From the IMG/VR virus record IMGVR_UViG_3300021170_000053, positions 1 through 32,976 of that record: 32,976 nt of DNA. One strand, given 5' to 3'. The notes below the pieces were generated by a model. That model saw nothing but the letters and a program-made list of their open reading frames with translations. It searched no databases and was not told where the DNA came from. The stretch is from a virus. Positions 22,001-29,926 of this stretch are shown here, one piece after another. A program made the translations under genes and the position numbers. Every line of letters begins with the position of its first letter. Within the stretch, counting starts at the first letter, position 1.

Positions 22001-22277
22001 GAGCACGCTGAGCCTCACTGCTGCCAATGGTACCGATCCGAACACGGCGCTTGGTGCCACCAACCCAAGCGCTGGGCATGATCCAAACCATCGCGACTTC
22101 CGCACCAATCGCGGCGGCGACGGAGGGACCACGATCTACATCGAGAACCTCACCGTCGAGGCGAGCAACCCCATGGACCTCTTCGACGACCTGGCCAACC
22201 TCAACTCCGCTCAAGGCAACGGGTCCACGATGGCGCCCTCGAGCCGTCCCGCGCGACAAGAACTCGCCTATCGGTGA
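19092..22277 (+). CDS. Tape measure protein
   Basis: 1,061 residues, the longest helical product here, directly after the chaperone. It sets tail length; at the usual 0.15 nm per residue a tail of about 160 nm would be expected. Visible parts: an N-terminal helical region, a hydrophobic stretch near residues 112-135 (MAAMVVAAMAAAVAGMVAF), a long Ala/Lys/Glu coiled-coil region (about 220-540) with a repeated motif YDLSNKTLGDKAAML / YEMSNKTITDDMALL (from 325 and 470), and a large hydrophobic region (about 558-720) with three repeats of about 33 residues. The last part ends in a Gly/Asn-rich, charged tail with TIYIENLTVEA. No lytic enzyme domain was seen. The hydrophobic segments may insert into the host membrane during DNA entry. 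Confidence 0.9.
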   Translation: MAADLGDLTAKIGADNKDYIAAMAASKAAVADFARANDLSLGEASSVLRAWSSDQKSQLAAAQRSVEEYNRMVEKGMKDGAKAVKDYNKDWTAALKDNQARTNETWESIGSGAAAMAAMVVAAMAAAVAGMVAFGDQAIDAANLMDPRGADEWYASVQRLKDAWVTFSGTIGKELRPELEKLMDEMVKLIHFMDTVDFSKIGSDVEDLAHKFMLLVSPVQTLSAMFGEMTGKAIGGSEAFQKMAGEAAGAIEKHYQAAGKEGSPGPSADQHYKDAAEIRAAGAAHLRELREEGKEERERAQVAGANFAKATQAAEVEKEAAKTAYDLSNKTLGDKAAMLKLQQAADEKTGQAAATNLAAAKAVMDAFTSKHNETKEKAAFEQANKVLENPAGKSPEALARASVTQKDFLFEQQNRMKMMADVAKAQAEVDKSHLQSTKDADAIQVNTFEKDRQSAKDSADAQMQAAQHAYEMSNKTITDDMALLEAKKAFAVDDAKRASDKDAADLKILQAKQAFAERMHAEDDKRQATGEGVAKAALGPAGGAVDVGKALATGADPITALISFVAQMLMASSSFKMLTTALAPLIQLVSDLLGLIDLLYLGLLPVIAILDVINPVLTFFSAAISDVLNLVLLPFQLLGSILGAILAPLQAFMDFFTSGITDVIMAPFKVLGDIFNAIVAPVKAFGDAIKTMADDVIMAPFKGLADIGKAIEAPLQQFSTVLQQFIGGPAAAVTLGLTQLGKLFGYLSESFSRAAQVFDPVRSIVETLVQALGASFGPIIGKLGNGMQMVANILQAALVPVLPLLEQALQSLANGIAGPLGDAIGTIYNSGFQIAAFVSHSAGALSLTFSSVLGQLSAWVTDIDTALKSSALKPLGDALYNSAIALQTAGNDLNTAGDAFAQVTWKATSSVIALAVAADAANTQLTNLPASFNVAEAYNQAIAAGAIGSGGTNNQSQSGLSILGSVMEVMSTLSLTAANGTDPNTALGATNPSAGHDPNHRDFRTNRGGDGGTTIYIENLTVEASNPMDLFDDLANLNSAQGNGSTMAPSSRPARQELAYR
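20967..21275 (+). repeat. Three internal repeats in the tape measure gene
   Basis: Three consecutive units start at residues 626, 662 and 695. Each reads D-V-(L/I)-x-x-P-F-x-x-L-x-x-I-x-x-A-I-x-A-P followed by a linker of about 12 residues; units two and three both begin DVIMAPFK. The spacing of 33-36 residues suggests duplication of an amphipathic helical hairpin unit. Confidence 0.6.
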
Positions 22278-22280
22278 TCC

Positions 22281-23177
22281 ATGTCGCTCATCACCTTGAA
22301 CGGGGTATCAGCCAACGTCCACCTGACGAACGGAGTCTCGCGCTCCGAGGTTGAGATCGGCCCAGGGCTCGAGCAGGCCTACGATGGCACCGCCAATCGC
22401 GACACCTACGGCTACAAGCGCGAGTGGAACTTGTCCTACTGGGTCGACACCCAGGCCAACGTCGCCGCCTTCCGCAACCTCCTCAACTCGGTCACGGCCC
22501 CTGCGTTCTCTGGATCCGATCACTTCCAGATCGACAACCAGCCGTTGCACTGGCGTGTCGACACGAGCCTCGCCTATAGCGACAAGGGAGCCCAGAGTCT
22601 CACGCTGAGTGGCTCAACGCCGGCAACGCTCGCGCTGAGCGGAGGCAAGTGGGCCACGGGTGGTGTGATCAGCCTGCCTGCGGCGGTCAGCCAGGCCGAC
22701 TTCGGCATCGGTTACTCGCTCGGGGTGACGGGCGGCATCTTCGGATGCTGGCACAACGACGCGGGCACCAACAATGCCTACCTCTTCGGTTGGACGGGCA
22801 CTGCGTCTGGGTCCGTCGTCATCAAGTTCATCTATCTCAATGGCGTCGCACAAGCGCTCGCGTTCCCATCCTGGTTCAGCCTGGGAGCGACGCAGTTCGC
22901 CATCTTCGGCACTGGTGTCGCCACCGATGCGATCAGCGACCCGTTCTTCTACCCATTCGCACCTGGCGATGCGACGACGTGGGCCACAGGCCTGAGCACC
23001 CAGCAGCTCGCAGGGCAGTGGCCAAATGCCTGCTACCTCGCGCTGGCGGGCTCGCTCGGCACGGCGAACGTGATGTGCATCGCTCCGGCGAGCAAGGTCT
23101 ATGTGGGCCAGCTACCAGGGCAGGGAGCCTTTTCTGAGACCAATGAGCTCATGGATTTTGTGCTCCGTGAGGTGTGA
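22281..23177 (+). CDS. Distal tail protein, paralogue A
   Basis: 298 residues, starting 3 nt after the tape measure stop. The N-terminus (ITLNGVSANVHLTNGVSRSE, then YDGTANRDTYGYKREWNLSY) has the style of Dit-like proteins that form the ring at the tail tip, and the position after the tape measure fits. A long C-terminal beta domain follows, with GGIFGCWHNDAG, DPFFYPFAPGDATTW and a final ELMDFVLREV. The next gene's C-terminal half matches all these landmarks in order (IMGCWHFDSG, DVFLYPFLPASVSVW, EWLDFVLQQE), so the two are tandem paralogues. Confidence 0.65.
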   Translation: MSLITLNGVSANVHLTNGVSRSEVEIGPGLEQAYDGTANRDTYGYKREWNLSYWVDTQANVAAFRNLLNSVTAPAFSGSDHFQIDNQPLHWRVDTSLAYSDKGAQSLTLSGSTPATLALSGGKWATGGVISLPAAVSQADFGIGYSLGVTGGIFGCWHNDAGTNNAYLFGWTGTASGSVVIKFIYLNGVAQALAFPSWFSLGATQFAIFGTGVATDAISDPFFYPFAPGDATTWATGLSTQQLAGQWPNACYLALAGSLGTANVMCIAPASKVYVGQLPGQGAFSETNELMDFVLREV

Positions 23178-23179
23178 AC

Positions 23180-24673
23180 ATGGCGGGCACGAATAATTCA
23201 GCGCTGTTCGTCGCGGCGCGCACGTCGAAGCTCTCGGGCGCAACGTCGCTGATCCCAGCTGCGCAATCGCACACCATCGCTTTCTGGTTCAAGGTCGATT
23301 CGATCATCGCGAACGCGACGATCTTCGACAAGGGCAAGAGCGGCGACGACTACACCGTCAACATGGACGGGTCGGGCAACATCCAGGTCTTCTACGCTGC
23401 CGGAGCCTCGGTAACCCTTGGCACAGTGGTCACCGGAGCGTGGCACCACATCGCCCTCGCCAACACGTCAGGGACCAGCCTCCAGCCATACTTTGACGGG
23501 GCTGCAGTCGGCGGCGCAGTCGTGACTACGGGGCCCACCAATGCCTCGTCGTTCGTCTTCGGCGACGACCCGGCCTTCACTCCTCGCTACTTCTCGGGAC
23601 GTGTCGCCGAGGCTGCGGTGTGGTCGGGCACGGTGCTCAGCTCAGGACAGGTTGCCGCAGTCGAGGCCCTCGCCGCCGCGGGTCAGACGCTCAGCTCCGC
23701 AGCAGTGGCGCCGACCCACTACTGGAACATGTTCGTGCTCGCGAGCGGCGCCTATGCCGACCAGATCGGCGCCATCCCGCTCACGGCGACCAACGTCGTC
23801 ACGGTAACCGACTCGCCCATTGCGGTGACCAACGCGGTTGGGACTGGCTACCTCTTCATCAACGGCATCCCGCTGACGCCGCGGCTCGACACCGGAATGT
23901 CTCGTGCCGATCAGGAGATCGGCAACGACGGCCAGCGTGTCATCGACGGCACCCTCCAGCGCGATACACGCGGGTTCAAGACCAACTTCTCGTCGACGAC
24001 GACGCCTCAGTCGCAGATCGATGCGCAGGCCTGGCGCCAACTGATCCGCGGCGACGGGGACCATTGGTCGTTCACGGCACCCAGCCTCGTCAGCGGCATC
24101 ATGTTGAGCGACAAGGATGCCAACGTCATCACCATCACTGGCACCGCCAGCTACAACACCTCGTTGGGCAAGTACGGGTCGGGCTTCATCGCGCTGCCCG
24201 CAAGCACGGACACCGCAGCCTTTGCTGGCTACAACCTGGCAGCGGGTTGGATCATGGGCTGCTGGCACTTCGACTCGGGGGCGTACCACAGCTACCTGAT
24301 GTTCGGCAGCCAGGCAGGCGGAGCCGTCACCTACAAGGACGGCGTGCTCAGTGGCAACCCGCCGTGGGCGCAGCCAACCTACGGACCCAACGTGCTCACG
24401 TTCACCGGCACGGTCGGCAACGCCTTTGCGGCGATCAGCGACGTGTTCCTCTACCCGTTCCTGCCCGCGTCGGTCTCGGTCTGGGCGGCAGGGATGTGGA
24501 CCTGGCAGCAGACGCAGCTCTGGCCGACCAGCCCCTATCTTCAGAGCAGCGGCGACTTCGGGTCGTTCACGTGCCAAGGCAAGGCAGAGGCGTCGAAGCT
24601 GTTGCAGATCGCCCTGGCTGGCGCATGGAACGTCAACGCCGAGTGGCTCGATTTCGTGCTGCAGCAGGAATGA
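23180..24673 (+). CDS. Distal tail protein, paralogue B with added LamG-like domain
   Basis: 497 residues from ATG 23180 (GAGGTG about 5 nt upstream); a GTG at 23174 overlapping the previous stop is an alternative. Residues 1-215 form a LamG/concanavalin-A-like beta sandwich: HTIAFWFKVDS, DKGKSGDDYTVNMDGSGN, GAWHHIALANTSG, YFDGAAVGG, YFSGRVAEAAVW. This fold usually binds carbohydrate. Residues about 220-497 (GYLFINGIPLTPRLDTGMSR onward) repeat the whole of paralogue A. The protein thus looks like a duplicated tail-tip subunit that gained a glycan-binding head, a likely contact with host surface polysaccharide. Confidence 0.7.
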   Translation: MAGTNNSALFVAARTSKLSGATSLIPAAQSHTIAFWFKVDSIIANATIFDKGKSGDDYTVNMDGSGNIQVFYAAGASVTLGTVVTGAWHHIALANTSGTSLQPYFDGAAVGGAVVTTGPTNASSFVFGDDPAFTPRYFSGRVAEAAVWSGTVLSSGQVAAVEALAAAGQTLSSAAVAPTHYWNMFVLASGAYADQIGAIPLTATNVVTVTDSPIAVTNAVGTGYLFINGIPLTPRLDTGMSRADQEIGNDGQRVIDGTLQRDTRGFKTNFSSTTTPQSQIDAQAWRQLIRGDGDHWSFTAPSLVSGIMLSDKDANVITITGTASYNTSLGKYGSGFIALPASTDTAAFAGYNLAAGWIMGCWHFDSGAYHSYLMFGSQAGGAVTYKDGVLSGNPPWAQPTYGPNVLTFTGTVGNAFAAISDVFLYPFLPASVSVWAAGMWTWQQTQLWPTSPYLQSSGDFGSFTCQGKAEASKLLQIALAGAWNVNAEWLDFVLQQE

Positions 24674-24681
24674 GGTGATCC

Positions 24682-27600
24682 ATGCGTACGCTCACCACAG
24701 CTCAGAGCCAAGTCGTCACCAACCAGGTCCGCCACACGGCCGCGCGCTTCCGCTGCCGCGATGCAGTGACGCCAACCACGCTCGCTGCCGGATCGAGCGG
24801 AGCCACCGCACCGGCCACGCTCAACGTCGCCTCGACTGCCGGATTCGCATTCCAGGGTACGGGCAACTGCAAGTTGAGCAACGGCGGGTATGGCGTCTTC
24901 ACCTGGACGGGCAAGAGCGGCACCACGTTCACCGGATGCACCTGGAACACCACGACGACGCTAGGTGCGACTGGGGTCGCTGTCGCCTCGACGCCGGACT
25001 ACACGTTCATCGGCGGAGCGAACGCGGTGGCTCAGCAGAACTGGCTGAAGGACATCTCGCGCACGGAGAACATCGACAGCTACATGGCGACGGCGACGAT
25101 CCATATCGTTCGCGACAACTATGCACAGAGCACGGCTCCGCTGATGACGCAGTCCGTGATCAACAACAACGGTCCGGCGTTGGCGCTGCATCGTGAGTGC
25201 TGGATTGAGACTGCGGTACTGCCGATGAACGGCATCGCTCCGGTGGCCACCGATTGGATCATGGTGTTCCACGGCTTCACGGACACCGTCGATGCGGCGA
25301 ACGATCCGATCACGATCACAGCCTCGGACCTCTGCGGCGAGCTGCAGAAGACGCAGATGGAGCTGGCCTACGACTACGGCATCTGGGATCCAGGCCACAC
25401 GCTGATCGTCGGCTACCGCGCTCAGGCGGCGGGCCAGTCTGCGGTCCCGCCAGCCGACAACACCTTCGCCTACTGGTTCGAGGTGACGACGGCAGGCACG
25501 ACGCAGGGAGGGCCGTGGAAGCCCAACACCGCCGTCATCAGCACGGGTGGCGGTGGCATCGGCGGGCTCGGTGCCATCGGCGATGTCGTTTCGCCGACCG
25601 TTCTTGCATCAGGCGGGCAGCAGACCTACTGGAAATGCACTACGGGGGGCACGACGGGCGCCACAGAGCCAAACTGGTCTGCCTTCTCCACCTCGAACCC
25701 AACCGTCACCGACAACGGCGTCGTCTGGACGCAGATGAATATCGACGCCGCTGCTGGCACGGCGGCCATCCCGGACCCGCTGACGACCTACCTGGCGGGA
25801 GCAAATCCGGGCGGCACTGGCACTGGTGACGGCCAGACCATTCCCGAGTTCGGGAGCTCGACCCTGGTCTGGACCCTGCGCATCCCCCGGGCACGAGCGA
25901 CGTCGCATGCCTACACCGCAGGACAGGTCATCGTCACCACCAACGGCAACCTGACCCAGTATTGGGTCTGCGTCGTTGGTGGCACTTCGACGTCAACGGC
26001 ATCGACCGCTGGCTTCCCGCTGACGCCGACTCTTGGCCAGGTCGTCACCGATAACACGGCGTCGGGCGGCTCGCTCTCGCTCGTGCAGTGGAGTGCGATG
26101 GGGACGCCCGGCGGCAACCTCGCCGAGGTCGTGATCAAACAGTTGCTCAACGACTTTAATGCTCGCATCTCGATGACGCTGGTCGTCGTACCCAACGGTA
26201 GCCAGCCCAACACGGGTTTCTACTTCGGTCCCTACCGCCAGCAGCAGGAGGACGTGCTCTCGGCCGTGACCGCCCTGGCGCTTCAGGTTGGCTACGACCT
26301 TCGGATGCTGTGGAACGCATCGATTGGCGACTTCTCTCTGACGATGTCCTACGTCAAGCGACCGCAGACGACGCAGCTCGCATCGGCCAGCGCTGGAGCA
26401 TCGCTGCCTGTGGGGACGCTGACAGTCGCGAACACCAACGGCTTCGCATCGAGCGGTACGCTGACGGTGCCGACGACAACGGGGATTTCGAGCATCACCT
26501 ACAGCGGCTTGACGGCGACCACCTTCACTGGCTGCTCGGGAGGGTCCGGCACGCTTGGTGTCGTCAGCTCGCGCGTCGTTGCTGTGCCGGTGGTGAGCCC
26601 GTCGGAGACCTACGCGGCGTACTACTACAAGGACATCCAGACGCTGAAGCAGGACATTAGCCTGATCCGCAACCGCGGCGGGCTGACGTACACGGACAAC
26701 TCGTACATCAACGGGTTGGCGAGCTCGTACGACCTCACGGTCAACTCGACGCCGCAGCGCAAGTACATCACCGACAGCGACCCTCAATCATCGCAGCAGA
26801 GCGCGTACGGTCCGCTCTACTTCGCCGTCAGCGAGGGCTCGACGCTTCAGACCGACAACCCGACGTCAGCATTGGCGTTCTTGGATGCCATCATCTCGGA
26901 CCTGTCGCAGCCCGTCCTGAATCAGACCGTGTTGATGAAATACCAGCCACAGACGCAGATCAACGACCAGGTCAAGATGCTGGCGAACTTCGTTCACTAC
27001 GACACCGACCAGACCGAAGCGATCGTCTCTCAGACCGACAACATCAGCGCCAAGGCGGCAACGACCACGCTCGGCCTGCGCGGCAACCCGACGGCGGGAT
27101 TTCGCAAGTACCACAACAAGGCTGTCGCCCAGGGCAACGTGCCGGTGCCGGTCATCAAACCGCAGCCGCAGCCGACGGGTCAGTTGGCGATCGGGACCTT
27201 TGCAGGCGGCGTGCTGACCTTCAACGTGCCGATGAAGCCAGCGCTCAACTGGCAGTACACGGAGGTCCACCTCTCCACGGTCTCGGGCTTTATCCCAAGC
27301 GCTGCGACGCTTGCGACGGGCGGTATCGCCTTCTCGGGTGCATTCACGCCGCAGGGTCTGCCTCCGGGCGTGAAGCACTACTGCCGTCTCGTGCATCGCT
27401 TCAAGTTCAACACGGCGAGCTACCAGCCGACGCCGCAGTTCTCGTTCTTCACGCTCGGCCAGAGTCTCGTCTATGGCATCACATCCAACACGGTTGCGGC
27501 GGCGACGTCAGGCACGGGCGGCGAGAATTTCACCACGCCACAGCCCATTCCGCTGGGCACCAAGCTCTCAGATCCCGGAGGCGTGTTCAACACGTCAACG

Positions 27601-27990
27601 AGCACGTGGACGCCAACTGTGCCTGGCAGGTATCTGCTCAACCTTCAGGTCAGCTTCAGCTGGGGCACAGGCAACACGCGAGCTGAGTCCATCCAGATTG
27701 GCGTGCTGAGTAGCATCGCAGGAAATTACTTCTCGCTTGTGGTGCCGGGCGCTGCAGGAGGCGGAGCGTTCGGCCCCGTCACCGTGGCCATGCAACCCCT
27801 CATGTTCAATGTGACACAGAGCCAGATAAACGGCGGATTCAACGTGGTGATGAACGTGAACATCGCAGGTGGCAACCTGACGGGTGCTCCGGCGGTCGGA
27901 ACCTTCCAGACGGCCACGGGCGGCACCTCATACGGCGCGACCTCGGTGTCCGGCACGCAACTCTCGATCGTGCAGATCCTCGACAGCTGA
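24682..27990 (+). CDS. Large modular tail hub / receptor-binding protein
   Basis: 1,102 residues. ATG 24682 has GAGGTGAT upstream. The N-terminal region (about 1-30 and 105-260, with NWLKDISRTENIDSYM and HGFTDTVDAANDPITITASD) looks like a tail hub/baseplate core. Inserted beta modules are visible: two copies of an AxLxVAxTxGF...TTFTGC unit (about 31-100 and 566-635), a CTTGGTTGATEPNW...DNGVVW unit (about 310-350) and a weaker relative near 400-470. Residues about 830-925 look FN3-like. The end (about 930-1102, with PLGTKLSDPGGVFNTSTSTW and VPGRYLLNLQVSFSWG) resembles a C1q/TNF-type jelly roll, a common receptor-binding tip. Probably the main adsorption protein; the target is unknown. Confidence 0.65.
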   Translation: MRTLTTAQSQVVTNQVRHTAARFRCRDAVTPTTLAAGSSGATAPATLNVASTAGFAFQGTGNCKLSNGGYGVFTWTGKSGTTFTGCTWNTTTTLGATGVAVASTPDYTFIGGANAVAQQNWLKDISRTENIDSYMATATIHIVRDNYAQSTAPLMTQSVINNNGPALALHRECWIETAVLPMNGIAPVATDWIMVFHGFTDTVDAANDPITITASDLCGELQKTQMELAYDYGIWDPGHTLIVGYRAQAAGQSAVPPADNTFAYWFEVTTAGTTQGGPWKPNTAVISTGGGGIGGLGAIGDVVSPTVLASGGQQTYWKCTTGGTTGATEPNWSAFSTSNPTVTDNGVVWTQMNIDAAAGTAAIPDPLTTYLAGANPGGTGTGDGQTIPEFGSSTLVWTLRIPRARATSHAYTAGQVIVTTNGNLTQYWVCVVGGTSTSTASTAGFPLTPTLGQVVTDNTASGGSLSLVQWSAMGTPGGNLAEVVIKQLLNDFNARISMTLVVVPNGSQPNTGFYFGPYRQQQEDVLSAVTALALQVGYDLRMLWNASIGDFSLTMSYVKRPQTTQLASASAGASLPVGTLTVANTNGFASSGTLTVPTTTGISSITYSGLTATTFTGCSGGSGTLGVVSSRVVAVPVVSPSETYAAYYYKDIQTLKQDISLIRNRGGLTYTDNSYINGLASSYDLTVNSTPQRKYITDSDPQSSQQSAYGPLYFAVSEGSTLQTDNPTSALAFLDAIISDLSQPVLNQTVLMKYQPQTQINDQVKMLANFVHYDTDQTEAIVSQTDNISAKAATTTLGLRGNPTAGFRKYHNKAVAQGNVPVPVIKPQPQPTGQLAIGTFAGGVLTFNVPMKPALNWQYTEVHLSTVSGFIPSAATLATGGIAFSGAFTPQGLPPGVKHYCRLVHRFKFNTASYQPTPQFSFFTLGQSLVYGITSNTVAAATSGTGGENFTTPQPIPLGTKLSDPGGVFNTSTSTWTPTVPGRYLLNLQVSFSWGTGNTRAESIQIGVLSSIAGNYFSLVVPGAAGGGAFGPVTVAMQPLMFNVTQSQINGGFNVVMNVNIAGGNLTGAPAVGTFQTATGGTSYGATSVSGTQLSIVQILDS

Positions 27991-28027
27991 TCGTCAGCGA
28001 ACGCCAGCTCTCGGCATAGACTGCGCC

Positions 28028-29854
28028 ATGCTCGCACCCATCGTCGTCGGCTCTCGCAAGCCTCACCCCGAGGTGGCGCGGCTCTGCGCCGCGGCCGCCG
28101 CGGCCTGCCAGCTCGGAGACCTCAAGGAGGCAGAGCGCCTCTGCCACGCAGCGCTCGACATCGACTCGAGGTGGAGCGAGGCCGTCCACATCCTCGGAGT
28201 CGCGCTGGCGCGCTTCGGCAACCATGGCGGCGCCGTCAAGCGGTTCCGCCAGGCCATCGCGCTGCACGGCAACGTCGCCGAGTACCACGCTAACCTCGGC
28301 AACGCGCTCTACCTGACCGGCGACTCACCGGGGGCGGTGCAGAGCTACAAGGAGGCACTCCGGCTCGATCGCGACAACTACAGCGCCCACTTCAACCTGT
28401 CCGTGATCTTCACCGAGCAGGGGCGGTTCACCGAGGCCGAGGAGCACTGCCGCGCCGCCATCGCGCTGCATCCCGAGCGGTTCGAGCCGCAGTATGGGCT
28501 CGGCGTCATTCAGCGGAGCCTGGGCCTGGTCCAGGAGTCGATCGCCCAGAACGAGCTCGCGGCCGAGCTCGGCACGGACTGGCGCCCGCGCACCAATGCG
28601 GCCTTCGCGATGCTCTATAGCGACCGCCACACGCCGGAGCAGGTCGCTGCTGCGCACCGCGCTGCAGGCGCCTTCATCGAGGGCAAGGTCGGTCGACCCG
28701 TGGTGCAGTTCAAGAACGACCGCAGCTTCACGCGCCGCATCCGCGTCGGCATCGTCTCGGCCGACCTGCGGCGCCACGCCGTCGCCTGCTTCCTGCTGCC
28801 GCTCCTGCGCAACTATGACCCCAAGACGCTCGAGATCACGGCCTACGCCGAGGTGGCTCGACCCGACGACTGGACTGAGGGCATCAGGGATCTGTGCGGG
28901 CGCTGGTGCTCGACGGTCGGCTTCAGCGATGACCAGGTAGCCAAGCGCATCCGAAGCGACGAGATCGACGTCCTGATCGACCTGAGCGGCCACACGCAGG
29001 GACACCGCCTCTTCGCCTTTGCGCGCCGCGCCGCGCCCGTACAGGTGACCTGGCTGGGCTACCCGCACAGCCTCGGCATGAAGCAGATCGACTACCGGCT
29101 CGTCGACGCCATCACCGACCCGCCCGGGCACGACGAGTTCGCGACTGAGAAGCTCGTCCGCATGGACCCCGGCTTCCTCTGCTACGACCCGCCGGTCCAG
29201 AAGCTCCCCATCTCGCCATCCCCCTGGCGCAAGCGCGGGTGCGTGACCTTCGGGTCGTTCTCGATGCTGCCGAAGTTGAGCCCCTCCTGCCTCGAGGCCT
29301 GGGCGGAGCTGCTCAAGCGCGCGCCGTCGTCGCGGTTGCTGCTGAAGACCCAGGCCTTCGGCGACGACGCGGCCAGGAAGCGCGTTCGCTCGGACTTCGA
29401 GAGGCTCGGCGTCGACCCAGAGCGCATCAAGGCGGTGGGCTTCGAGAAGCGCTGGAGCTCCGCCCTCGAGCGCTACGGCGACGTCGACATCGCGTTGGAC
29501 CCGTGGCCCTACTGCGGAACGACCACAACAATGGAAAGTCTATGGATGGGCGTGCCCGTGATCTCGCTCAAGGGGGCCACCCACCACAGCCGCGTCGGAG
29601 CGAGCATTCTGTCGCAGGTGGGGCTCGAGGATCTCGTCGCCGCCAACGTCGAGGAGTACGTAGCCAAGGCCCTCGAGCTCGCGACGGACCCACTGCGGAT
29701 GCACATGCTCCGAACTGGGCTGCGCGAGAAGATGCGAGCCTCGCCGCTCTGCGATGGAGAGGCGTTCGCGTCGCGGTTCGAGGATACGGTCCGCGGACTC
29801 TTCGCGACCTGGTGTGACGCACAGGCGTTGGCAACAGCGCCGTCGCTGAGGTAG
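28028..29854 (+). CDS. TPR-containing O-GlcNAc-transferase-like enzyme (GT41)
   Basis: 608 residues. Residues about 14-185 are four to five TPR units (DLKEAERLCHAALDID, AEYHANLGNALYLTGDSPGA, SAHFNLSVIFTEQGRFTEAE), which bind the protein substrate. Residues 236-600 are a SPINDLY/OGT-type catalytic domain: RVGIVSADLRRHAVACF (H250 at the conserved His position), DVLIDLSGHTQGHR, RAAPVQVTWLGYPHSLG, LLLKTQAF (K440 at the usual Lys), GTTTTMESLWMGVPVI and HHSRVGASILSQVGL. It would move a sugar, typically GlcNAc from the UDP form, to Ser/Thr of proteins in the cytoplasm. No Shine-Dalgarno precedes ATG 28028; a TAGACT box 5 nt upstream could be a promoter. Targets may be virion or host surface proteins, an inference from neighbours. 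Confidence 0.9.
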   Translation: MLAPIVVGSRKPHPEVARLCAAAAAACQLGDLKEAERLCHAALDIDSRWSEAVHILGVALARFGNHGGAVKRFRQAIALHGNVAEYHANLGNALYLTGDSPGAVQSYKEALRLDRDNYSAHFNLSVIFTEQGRFTEAEEHCRAAIALHPERFEPQYGLGVIQRSLGLVQESIAQNELAAELGTDWRPRTNAAFAMLYSDRHTPEQVAAAHRAAGAFIEGKVGRPVVQFKNDRSFTRRIRVGIVSADLRRHAVACFLLPLLRNYDPKTLEITAYAEVARPDDWTEGIRDLCGRWCSTVGFSDDQVAKRIRSDEIDVLIDLSGHTQGHRLFAFARRAAPVQVTWLGYPHSLGMKQIDYRLVDAITDPPGHDEFATEKLVRMDPGFLCYDPPVQKLPISPSPWRKRGCVTFGSFSMLPKLSPSCLEAWAELLKRAPSSRLLLKTQAFGDDAARKRVRSDFERLGVDPERIKAVGFEKRWSSALERYGDVDIALDPWPYCGTTTTMESLWMGVPVISLKGATHHSRVGASILSQVGLEDLVAANVEEYVAKALELATDPLRMHMLRTGLREKMRASPLCDGEAFASRFEDTVRGLFATWCDAQALATAPSLR

Positions 29855-29866
29855 GTTCTCGGGGTA

Positions 29867-29921
29867 GCTCCGAGGCGCAGCGGTAGGGCGCCTGCCGTAC
29901 GCGCCAGCCCATCCTCGGAGC
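29867..29921 (+). promoter_or_regulatory. Stem-loop burying a Shine-Dalgarno
   Basis: A perfect 9-bp inverted repeat GCTCCGAGG (29867-29875) and CCTCGGAGC (29913-29921) encloses 37 nt with competing GGCGC/GCGCC stems. The GGAG at 29917-29920, 6 nt before ATG 29927, is the likely Shine-Dalgarno of the next gene and lies wholly in the 3' arm. Folding would block translation. The inner stem AGGCGC/GCGCCT (29873-29878 and 29888-29893) would compete with the outer one, so a two-state switch is possible. Confidence 0.6.
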
Positions 29922-29926
29922 CGCCC

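Noticed and set aside
27884-28027. N-terminal extension of the glycosyltransferase
   Set aside because: Overlaps the end of the tail hub gene and codes an Arg/Pro-rich peptide. The TPR region begins soon after ATG 28028.
29861-29926. tRNA-like element (acceptor-like 7-bp stem and D-arm-like GCGCAGCGGTAG)
   Set aside because: Only 55 nt lie between the stem ends, with no anticodon arm or T-arm (no GTTCGA-type sequence). Better explained as a regulatory stem-loop.
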